Below the pieces are notes generated by a model that did no database searches, was not told the DNA's origin, and saw only the letters and a list, made by a program, of their open reading frames with translations. A DNA stretch of 64,000 nucleotides from Copromyces sp. CBS 386.78 (taxonomy: Eukaryota; Ascomycota; Sordariomycetes; Sordariales; Sordariaceae): assembly GCA_030685235.1 (NCBI GenBank), contig MU839256.1:1-64000 (forward strand), read 5' to 3'. Each line of letters starts with the position of its first letter. Position 1 is the first letter of the stretch. Positions 13,300-22,399 of this stretch are shown here, in pieces. Position numbers and translations under genes: made by a program.

Positions 13300-15650
13300 A
13301 AACCGATATTGTAATAGAAAATATTACCGTCCTTAACGATTTCGGCCTAATTAAATTCGTCGATTAAATTAATAATTATAGCGACCCTAATAGTTCCCTA
13401 TATTAATATAACTAAAATTACATCCTTTCCCCGTTCGGTCTAAAAGTCGATTATTACTTCCCTACGTTAGCTAATATAATTAAATATTTAAATCGCTATA
13501 TAATCGTAAATTATATAACCAAAATCGTTAATTTAGACTATAATTCGTTTTATATTATACTACTAATTTTTATTACTAATTTAATCGCCGAAATAGCCAA
13601 TAATAAATTAAACGCTTTTTTCAAATATATTTATATATAATATATTATTAATTTTATTACTAATTTAAATAAGAATACCGGTCTATATAACCCTAGCGAT
13701 TATCTCCCTAATACTAAGTTATTTACCCTTAACAGCATAATAATATATAATACTAAAATTATATAGTAGGGTCGTCGTTACATTCCTCTTATAATAGTAA
13801 ATTATTTATTCATTTACTATAATAACGCTTTAACTTCAATATTTTATAATACGATCGACCGTACCGGTATTTAGGTTAATTTAAATTAAATTATTATATA
13901 AATATTAAATAATAATTTTAATTACTTAATTTCGGTAATCTTATCAGCTAAATTCCTAAAGGAATTAATTAAAAATAGTAGTTTCGGAGACTAATAGGAC
14001 TAAATCGCCTAGGATTATAATCCCCTTATATATAATACGCGCGCTTAAACGACTAAATATATAAGAGAAAATAGCTTTTTCTTATTTATCCTAATAGTAC
14101 CCTTTTCCGACGGTATATATATATTCAATTATAATTAATTAATAAAAATTATTTTTACTTTATAATTCGCTAACGAATAATTAGAAATAAGCTTCGTTAC
14201 TATTAAACCCGTTAACCTTATTAGCCGTATTATTATAATTAACAGTTAGACGTTCGGCGACGACTAAAAGCAACGGGAATTCGATTTTATAATTAATTAA
14301 ATTCTTATATAATTACGCCCCCGTTCCGCTCCCGCCGCTCACTTTTCTACCCCGGCTATTTAAACTATTATTACCTTCGTTAAGAATAAATAAACTCCTA
14401 TTAAGAAAAATCGGTAAACGGCTATACGAATTGCTCAAGCTTACGCCTTCGCTAATTTTCGTTCTAATAAATCGGTCGTTCAAAGTAAATTATACCTTAA
14501 TTCAATAAATACAATTAAAAAAATATATTATAAAAACTACTATATATTAAATATTATAATTAACAATAAACTTTGCAAAAATATTAATAAAATCGCTAAA
14601 GAATATTTTAAAAAATCGAAAAAAGATTCCTTTTCGTAAAGTAATTTAATTCGTTATACTAAGGACGCTCTCAATATAACCTTTAAAAAATTTAATAATT
14701 AAGACCTATCCTTTATCGAAAAAATTCCAATTAAAACTACGCTCCTCGCCTTATAATACTATAATTACATAATAAATCTTCTTAAATAAATTAAAAGTAT
14801 ATTAATACGTATAAATTTCTTATATCGTACTTAAATCGCTCTAAATACTCTAACCCGCTCCGAATTACCTACTATCGTTAAAAAAGTAGTAAAAGAAATT
14901 TAAATAACCGAAATAACTAACGCAAATATTATTCTTACCGCAATATATAAAGCGCTTAACGAATAATTATAAATATTAACCAAATTGAATTAATATTAAA
15001 ATAAGGAAATAAACAATTTAAAGGACGAAATCACTTCTTTACGCGCCCTACAGGACGAAATTATCGCCCTACGTAAAGCTTTCAACTCTATATATCATAC
15101 TCTTACCCCTTTATCTATTAAATATAATAAATAAATTAATATAATTCTAAATATTATTTTTAATCGCAATATTTAATTTAGTATCGACTTCGGTCGTAAA
15201 ACCCCGGGACTCGATAAATTTAATATATATTCTAATTATTCTAACAATTATAATACCTTACCTACTATACGCTCTCCTCGTCGTCCCACTATCTATAATA
15301 ATTAATATTAATACGAAGACTAGCGCCCTTAAGAAAATTCGCCTTCTAACGGTCGTAAACGTTTACGCTACAGAATTTCTTACTTACTTCATTATCTTAA
15401 AAATATTAAAAAGGACAATAACGAATTAGGAATTTATTCGGGCCACCGCTAAATTTATTATTATATTAATAATTATTCAAATATTTTATACTAAATTATT
15501 CAAAATCGGAAACGTTTATTTAAAAAATTAATATTAAATATAATATATAGCATCGTTAAAATAATTTATTACGACGGGAATTTAATAAATATTCGCAACC
15601 GGTTATATTTAAAATAATTTTATAAATAGTAAATACGTATCTCTTTCGTA
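13300..15650 (+). pseudogene. Extra decayed reading frame between pol and 3' LTR
   Basis: After the chromodomain the plus strand again reads as continuous protein-like text in long patches: 13430-14090 (from PFGLKVDYYFPTLANIIKYL), 14380-14640 (TAIRIAQAYAFANFRSNK and onward), 14860-15120 with a heptad-like, coiled-coil-looking segment INNLKDEITSLRALQDEIIA (about 15005-15065), and 15290-15650 (NGRKRLRYRISYLLHYLKNI, near 15355). Stops are nearly all TAA/TAG where CAA, CAG or TGG would fit. I recognise no retroviral envelope, RT, integrase or tyrosine-recombinase motif. Its position after pol recalls env or the additional ORFs of some plant gypsy elements. It could also be an older unrelated insertion, but no second set of ends was seen. 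Confidence 0.5.
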
Positions 15651-15660
15651 GAAGGGGAAA

Positions 15661-16007
15661 TATTATAGGAATTCTAGGCAAATGCCCGGATAACCCGCTC
15701 TATCTTAATATACACTCATCCGAACGGTCTATACTATATAAGAATACTCTCTAATCAATCCTTCGTCAAAGTTAATTAGATCATTAATTTATATTATATT
15801 AACCTAACGTCTACTTTACTTATACTCTATAAAATCGTATACAAAGTTCTAGGTTGAGGCTCTCGTCAATAGTTATTTTACGCTTCCTTTAACAATACTA
15901 TTATTTATCGTTACGCACTATTACTCTATCCAGTGACCAGTCGCACTCTTTACCTATCATTATCATCATCCTATAGCATTACTTCTAAGGACTCTCTTCG
16001 CGTAACA
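15661..16007 (+). repeat. 3' LTR of inner element
   Basis: It is 347 bp, matched to the 5' LTR, ends GCGTAACA, and is preceded by the purine tract GAAGGGGAAA (15651-15660). It is slightly less mutated than the 5' LTR near its end (CCAGTGACCAG kept around 15940). Confidence 0.93.
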
Positions 16008-16012
16008 TAGAC
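16008..16012. repeat. 5-bp target site duplication, right copy
   Basis: TAGAC follows the 3' LTR, matching 4620-4624. Read with one copy only, the outer RT frame continues through ATAGACTAC (I-D-Y). Confidence 0.92.
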
Positions 16013-17659
16013 TACCGGGGCGTTAATAATATAATTTTAAAAATATAGTATCCGTTCCCGTTAATTAAAAAAATATTAGATACGATTTATAAAGCAAAGA
16101 TTTTTACTAAATTCGACGTTATTAATACGTTTAATAGGATAAGGGTAAAAGAAGGCTACGAATAGTTTACCGTTTTTATTATTTATTTTAAGCTCTTTAA
16201 ATTACTAATTTACCCTTTCAAACTATAGGGGGCGCTAAGGACTTTTTAAAACTATATTAATAACATCCTATATAATATTTTCGATATATACGCTACCACT
16301 TACTTCGATAATATTTTTATTTATTTAGAAAACAAAGAGGAGTACGTAAGGTATATTAGTAAGGTATTACAATAGATAATTAATATAAGCTTATAAATTA
16401 ATATCGATAAATACGAATTCTATATTAAACGTATAAAGTATTTAGGGCTAATTATTATCCCGGGAGGAATTGAAATAGATTTAGAAAAGGTAGTTACTAT
16501 TACCTTATAAGAGGTTCTAAATACTAAGAGGGCGCTATAGCATTTCCTTAGGTTCGTTAATTTTTACCGACGGTTTATTAAATATTTTTTTATATTGGTA
16601 GGACCCTTATACAAATTAATAAAAAAGAACGTAGGGGAATAGGATTAGAAGGAAACGTATTAATAATCTTTCGAAGCGTTAAAGAAAGTATTTACGAGCG
16701 GGCTAATTTTATATATTTACGATTAGTCTAAATAAATTATTATAGAAATTAACACTTTAAATTAGGTTTACGGAAGGATTTTTTTTTAATATAACGAGGA
16801 CGGTGTATTATAACTAATTACTTATTTTAATTAACAGTATTTATTAGCGGAATATAATTATAATATTTATAATAAAGAATTTTTTACTATTATTAAAGCG
16901 TTAAAGGAATAGAAACTAGAGTTAGAAGGGGTATAAAAGCTATTTAAAATCCTTACCGACTATAAAGGCTTGAAATCGTTTATAATTAATAAATAATTAA
17001 TATTAAGGTATATAAAATAATCGTAATTTCTTTTTCGATTTAATTTTATTATTTAATATCGGCCGGGCTCGCTATAAATCCGCCCGGACGTATTAAATTA
17101 TAAATTAGAAGACGTCTTAAAGGACGAAGGCGACGAAAGATTATTAATATAAAATAAAGCCCTATTAGAAAAAGATATTTTTATAAACGGTATTTACATT
17201 TTAAAGGACGAAAAGGAAATTACGGAAACCTTCGTTAGTATAGAGTATATTTATAATTTAGAAGTTATAAATAATATATTAATAGAAGATTTCGTAACCG
17301 AATATTATAAAAAATTTACTTTACTTTAAAACGTATAAACCTATTTAACGGACTTTGCGAAGAGGGCGTAGTTAAAAGAAGTTAAAGAAAGCTTTAAAAA
17401 AATTTTATTCGCGGAGTACCGTATTATTTAGGGATAGATCTACTACTATAGCTCTATTCTTCTTAACCCTAATAATACTGATATTTATTATTAATTAATC
17501 CGACGCGCTTACAATATTCTAGGAGCGGGCTATTTAAGAAAGGAGAAAATTTATAATTTTTTCTTCTAATCCTTCTTTTAGTTAGGGATATACAATATAA
17601 TAAAGGTTTATTATAAGAATTATTTAATATACATAAAGATTAAACTATTAAAATATATA
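16013..17659 (+). pseudogene. Outer gypsy pol: RT, RNase H, start of INT
   Basis: This continues the outer element after the inner insertion. RT blocks: AKIFTKFDVINTFNRIRVKE (about 16102-16160), YPFKL near 16215, active site YFDN at 16301-16312 (YFDD expected), and FLRFVNFYRRFIKYF near 16540-16590. RNase H follows (about 16740-17130; EYNYNIYNKEFFTIIKALKE near 16851-16910; ILTDYKGL near 16950). The integrase N-terminal region starts near 17430 and is broken at 17659 by the MITE. Numerous stops and the Asp-to-Asn change show RIP. Family assignment is firm. Confidence 0.9.
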
Positions 17660-18413
17660 GAGGATGTCTATTCGTACTGTTAACATCGTCTTCTGAGACT
17701 ATACCCCACTTTTTTCCCTATACCTATCCCTAACCCTGGCGCCCCCGCACCAACCCCCCTCGTACTACGACCGCCAAGCTTCCAGATTTCAACCCATTAC
17801 ACATTCTAACCCCTACACAGCACACGTATCGCTAACAGCCATAACAGTCGCTGACAGCCAATTGCTAACAGCCGTAACAGTCGCTGACAGCCGTAAGAAT
17901 CGCTAACAGCCGTAACAATCGCTGACAGCCGTGACAATCGCTAACAGCCATAACAATCGCTAACAGCCAATCGCTAACAGCCAATCGCTAACAGCCAATC
18001 GCTAACAGCCGTAACAGTCGCTAACAGCCGTAACAATCGCTGACAGCCGTGACAGTCGTTTACAGTCGCTGGCAATTGAGAGCGATTGAAAGCGATTGAG
18101 TGCGATTGATTTGAGTACGATTGATTGAGTGCGATTGAGCGATCAATTGAACGATGTGCGATCAATTGAGATGTGCGATCAATTGAGATGTGCGACCGTG
18201 CCGCTAAGTGCGCTGTAAAGTGCGCTGTAAACGTGCACTTCTAGGTGCGCTGGCGATGTGCACGGCGCCGTTTCATGTCAGGTTACGAAAGAATGTAATC
18301 CCCAGATTTTGCGGGGAATCTGGGCGAAATTTTCGAAAGAATACTTCTAAAGGTCGGGGGCGGGTGGGGTACAGTCTCAGAAGACGATGTCAACAGTACG
18401 AATAGACATCCTC
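17660..18413. mobile_element. hAT-like MITE, 754 bp, not RIP-mutated
   Basis: The terminal inverted repeats are about 50 bp (17660-17709 against 18364-18413), starting GAGGATGTCTATTCGTACTG, with only two visible mismatches. The flanks carry the 8-bp direct repeat AATATATA (17652-17659 and 18414-18421). Eight bases fits hAT or Merlin-like transposases. The flank is low-complexity AT, so the exact duplication has some risk of chance. The interior has no transposase frame but is full of short tandem repeats. Its normal base composition inside heavily mutated DNA shows it arrived after RIP acted on the host element. Confidence 0.85.
17822..18190. repeat. Degenerate minisatellites inside the MITE
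   Basis: Two arrays are seen. From 17822 to about 18070 the unit is roughly CGCTAACAGCCGTAACAAT (16-18 bp, more than ten imperfect copies). From about 18078 to 18190 the unit is GTGCGATTGA/GATCAATTGA-like. A short GTGCGCTG repeat follows at 18209-18250. Such subterminal repeat clusters are common binding regions for hAT transposases; that role here is inferred. Confidence 0.75.
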
Positions 18414-18421
18414 AATATATA

Positions 18422-19871
18422 TTATATAGATTCTTTAAATTATTAGTAGTACTATTCGTACTATAGAAAGATATTTCAGTTGACTATATTACATTATTAA
18501 CGCTATGCGAACGGCGGGGGTAAATCTTTAAGTACGTTACTATAGTCGTTAATAAATTAATAAAGATATAATATTTTATCCCTACAGTAGGATTAATAAT
18601 AAAAGAGTTAGCGGATTGCTTTATAGAACGGGTTTATAGTATTTATAGTTTATTTAATATTATTATATCCAATAGGGGTTTATAATTTATTTCCTAATTT
18701 TAAAAAGTATTATCGTTAAAGTTAGAAATTAAGTTAATTCTTTCTTCTACTTTCCACCTTATTACTAATAAGTAGACAGAGCGGATTAATACCGAAATAG
18801 AAAAATACCTACGGACCTTTATTAATTAGGCGTAAGATAATTAAGTCAATTAATTACTTATAATAGAATTCGCTACTAATAATTTAATATTAGAAACAAT
18901 AGGAATTTCGCTTTTCTTTATTAATTATAGTTTTTACTTACGGATAGGCGTTAAACCCGCTAAGCCGTATCCTCTAGAAATATTAAAATTTTAATAGGAA
19001 GAATATTTTAAAATTACTAAGATTACTAATTATTTTAAAGCGGTTTTAAACTATATTATTACTAAAGTAAAGGAAGCTTAAAGGCGGTACGAAGATAATA
19101 CTAACGAGAGGAAATTAAATACCCCGCAGTATAAGGTTAGAAATAAGGTTCTATTAAATATAGAGAATTTTAAAATAGGGAAATTATACGTAAAATTAAT
19201 ACCGCTTCGTAAGAGCCTATTCAAAATCCTTCAAATAAATAACTATATTATTATACTTCGGCTACTAATTAATATAAAGTATAATCTTATTTTCTACGTT
19301 AGTAAAATAAAATTTTAGATTAGAAGAATAGAAGGGGATATAAAAATAAATTATACAAGGGTTATAAAATATATTAATAATAGAAAAGACTTTTAAAAAT
19401 AGGATTTCGAAGGGATTAATAATTGTAAAAAGAACCTTAAAAATAGGTAATAGGAATATTATATCTTATAGGCGCCATTATATAAATTAAATTAGTAAAA
19501 GCGGTCTAATATAGAAATATATTTAGAGGAAGTTAGGAAATTCTACGAGAATTACCCGGATACTCTAATACTATTAGAATAGGCTACTATAGAACGGCGG
19601 TAGAAGAGGTCGGTAAAAGCAGACTAACCGTTTTTAAAAGCGGATTAAATAACGGATTAGCTATAGTTAGGAGCGGATTAGTTGGACTAGCCGCTATTAG
19701 GAATGGATTAATTATAGGAAACGAATTACAGAAGAGGAGGATTGAAGAGGTCGTTGCGTAGGGTAGCGGCGGCTATAGAGGCTTTTATAAGGTAGATTAA
19801 ACGATTATTAAGTTCTTTAATCGTTTTATATATTGTTAGTTAGTTATATAGCTTCTTTTAGGCCGGGGTAG
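18422..19871 (+). pseudogene. Outer gypsy pol: INT core and C-terminal tail
   Basis: Integrase text resumes after the MITE: a KDISVDYI-like block near 18465, GLIIKELADCFIERVYSIYS (about 18592-18650), IISNRGL near 18665 (ISDRG expected), the TNKTERINTEIEKYLRTFIN-type block (about 18765-18825; the codon after NK is now a stop), then the GPY/H-like tail (about 19130-19220) and chromodomain-like text to about 19400. It has a strong RIP stop load. From 19600 to 19870 there is repetitive GGATTA-rich text with no recognisable protein. Confidence 0.85.
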
Positions 19872-20205
19872 TATTATAGGCTTAGCCTTATAACGGTTTA
19901 GAGTATATAATGGTAATTATTAGAGTTGGGGGCTTAGGCTACCGTATGAGGCTATTACGGCCTTATCGGTATATGAGGCCGTTACGGCCTTATTATTATC
20001 GCTATTATATTATATAGGTTGTGCCAGTTCTATAGCGTTCATAAGACTGCTGCAGATCTGCTCCCAGACTGGCCTTCTTATAAAGGCCAGTCTAGGATCA
20101 CACCCTTAGACTTTTGCCTCTTACTCCTTCGTGCAATTACGAATACTCTTACCTACCTTCTGCCTCTACACCGTGATATTACCCTATTCGACTACGATAT
20201 ATAAT
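19872..20205 (+). repeat. Candidate 3' LTR of the outer element
   Basis: A purine-rich AGGCCGGGG tract at about 19860-19868 is followed by TATTATAGGCTTAGCC (TGTT expected), the usual start of a fungal gypsy LTR. Inside are a TATA-like TTATAAAGG and a strong hairpin, AGACTGGCCTT (20066-20076) pairing with AAGGCCAGTCT (20083-20093), then a pyrimidine-rich stretch. The 20020-20200 part is less mutated than its surroundings. The end is uncertain because no 5' partner was found in the window. Confidence 0.5.
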
Positions 20206-20289
20206 TTATCGATAGTAAAGAGACCGATTTTTTAATAGAAATCGGGGGAGCGAAGAACGGCTTTAAATTGTAGATTAAACGCCCATTTT

Positions 20290-20815
20290 AAACTGAGGAG
20301 GATATAGGTATATTTGCCTTATTCGTATTCTTTCTATATATTTTTATTCTATTTCGTCGTTAGTATTAATTTTTTGTATATTATTTTAACCTATTTTTTT
20401 TACCTTCTTTAATATATCGGCATTAATTTATATTAGCTTTAAACCTTCTACTTTTTTGGCAATATCGGTTATTTGTACCTCGCTAAGTTTCATTAAAGGT
20501 ACGATCTGAATAGTAATTTTATTAAGGAGTACTAAAAATATATATAAAATAATACTTTTGCCGTAGCCTATTACCGCTACTAGTATTATATTTTTCCGCT
20601 TATAGATAAGTTTAACAATTACTTTCACTTATCCCGGGCGAGGATTATTACCCCCTATAATGTTACGTATTATTCGTAGTACGCATTGGGGGTCGATAAG
20701 GCCGTCGTCGTCGTCTATAATATTAGTAGTTAAAGTTAGTATTAATATTATTCTAATTAAAAAGTATATTACGCGAAGCGATATAAAAAAAAAAATATAT
20801 ATCCGGGGCTTAAGA
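20290..20815 (-). pseudogene. RecQ/DEAD-type helicase fragment, RIP-mutated
   Basis: The minus strand reads, from about 20735 down, a pre-motif stretch (IIRNIIGGNNPRPG then stop, V-K-V-I-V-K-L-I), then motif I as VAVIGYGKSIILYIFLVLL (GKS near 20546) and a motif-Ib-like TIQIVPLMKL near 20490. Text decays below about 20430. This matches the N-terminal ATPase lobe of the RecQ-like helicases that occur as repeats in many filamentous fungal genomes. Motif II (DEAH) is not seen. Stops replace Gln/Trp codons. Subtype is uncertain. Confidence 0.6.
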
Positions 20816-21232
20816 ATGCCTTATAAATTATATATAAAAATTTTCAAAAAGTTAGGATAAAAAAAAGTGTTAATATTAAATACTATATTCGCGACTTATT
20901 TTTTAATAATTATCGTTTTTACCCCTTCGACAATAGAAATTATACTTTTAAATATATTAATAAAAAAAGAATTATACTATAATAACCGCCGTAAAATTCT
21001 CTACCTCTATATATATTTATATTCGCTAATATATCTTGTAGTAATGTAGCTATTTAGAAGTAAAGCGAAATTTCTTTATGGATTTTGGGTATTTATGTCG
21101 AGACTCGGGGTTTTTCGCATCGAGAACTCAGACCTCTTTTTTGGGCAATCTCAATTAATATATACAAATATACTGAAAGAAACGATGTACGGACTATAAT
21201 TTGGAAATATTGGAAACTTTCAATTGAGAAAC
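20816..21232. other. AT-rich to normal transition, no gene seen
   Basis: AT-rich, RIP-like DNA continues to about 21060 (probably the upstream part of the helicase repeat), then composition returns to normal. Short open frames here are without recognisable protein features. The right border of the repeat was not found. Confidence 0.4.
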
Positions 21233-21286
21233 CCCGTGCACGCAGCGTACGGGCCAGATGTGCGCAAAGCGCACAGGCCGCAGGCC
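21233..21286. repeat. Three consecutive short hairpins
   Basis: CCCGT...ACGGG (21233-21253), TGTGCGCAAAGCGCACA (21259-21275, perfect 7-bp stem, 3-base loop) and GGCCGCAGGCC (21276-21286) follow each other without a gap longer than five bases. They sit at the border between the AT-rich repeat and normal DNA. They may be terminal structures of a mobile element. Confidence 0.7.
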
Positions 21287-22399
21287 CAATCCTTGGCGGC
21301 CGCAGGTCGCCCCCTGCCCAAAAAAAGAAAGATGGTCTGATTACTGAGATAACAATTACCTACTACTAAGGCGGTTAATAGGGTTGTTACTACTACCTCT
21401 ATAACTACTATCCCCCATACTAGCTCAATTGCTATACTTACTACCCATAGTGCACGTACCCACCCTACCAGGTCGCCATGTAAGTACTGCCCAGAGTGCT
21501 GCACGAAATAACAATAAAGATAAAAGATAATTGTTGCAAATGGTTATTCAACACCAAAGATCTCGCGATAGCTTTATTCAATTACACAAGACTAACGATC
21601 GCTAACAAATAGCGCGACGGCGGCGTGGCGGTTGGGTAGCGATGTGCACGGCTGGCACGGTGGGCTTACTTGGCGATAAAAGTGGATTTAGTCTACTCAG
21701 GGAGGGATTTGAGTCTACCCAGCTAGCGTTTTCGCTAACAGAGTTCCCATATCAGGCACGGCCAAGGAAGTCTGCATTACAAAGCCCTGTTTTGGCGGGG
21801 ATTTTCGCTATGTGAAGAAATGACAGGGACGCTTGCTCAGCGCCACGCACAGAAATATTTGATGTGCCAGCTCCCTTGCCCTGTACTGCTACCCAAACAG
21901 GTTAGGTAGTCTGGTTATAGGGAAGGAGGGTAGTCTGTGGCTAGCCCGCCTCCTGGTACAACCCCACCGCAGCTGCCGCCAAGACGCACAGCGTCTGCAC
22001 AGTAAGACGAGGATTCTGTATGAGGACTAGCCTCCCAGCTACCCCAAAAGTGCTACGGACCTTCCTAATACTCTGGGATCCCCCAACCTGAACCTTTTAT
22101 TCCACTCCACACACTCGATCAACACAGCGATTTGCCCATATCTTATCCATCTTGTGCACTACCTAGATACAATAATACATGGCTCCTACGTACCACAAGT
22201 GTAGGTAATAAATACGTCGCTCTATGTGATATCTCAAACAGAATGTCAGTCGATCCGGCCATCCCTCGCGACAGTCTTGTTCCGTTTCGCCGTCCTGTTC
22301 TCTGACGTGCCACCGGACATCAATGGGCTCCTAGAACCGTTTGTGTCAGCTTCAACGCTTGGTGCTTCCAGCTCGGGTCACCAGCCTCCGGTACGGTAC
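21287..22399. other. Intergenic, no gene seen
   Basis: This has no supported reading frame. It includes the 3' untranslated region of the kinase gene. Two phrases resembling the MITE repeat (CGATCGCTAACA near 21597, TTCGCTAACAG near 21732) may be worn repeat remnants. Confidence 0.4.

Larger units (their letters stand above)
4625..16007 (+). mobile_element. Inner LTR retroelement, 11.4 kb, RIP-mutated
   Basis: The element is bounded by two 347-bp LTRs (4625-4971 and 15661-16007) and the 5-bp duplication TAGAC. A purine tract GAAGGGGAAA (15651-15660) abuts the 3' LTR as a polypurine tract should. The coding order on the plus strand is: a gag-like region (about 5000-8200), protease, reverse transcriptase, RNase H, integrase and chromodomain-like tail (about 8650-12780), then a further decayed reading frame (about 13300-15650). 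Gene order RT before INT makes it Ty3/gypsy. The LTRs differ almost only by C/T and G/A changes, as RIP produces. It sits inside the RT gene of another gypsy element. At 11.4 kb it is long for a fungal gypsy element, because of the long 5' region and the extra 3' frame. Confidence 0.93.

Noticed and set aside
18208..18405. 65-codon frame inside the MITE
   Set aside because: It overlaps the terminal inverted repeat and simple repeats; not a transposase.
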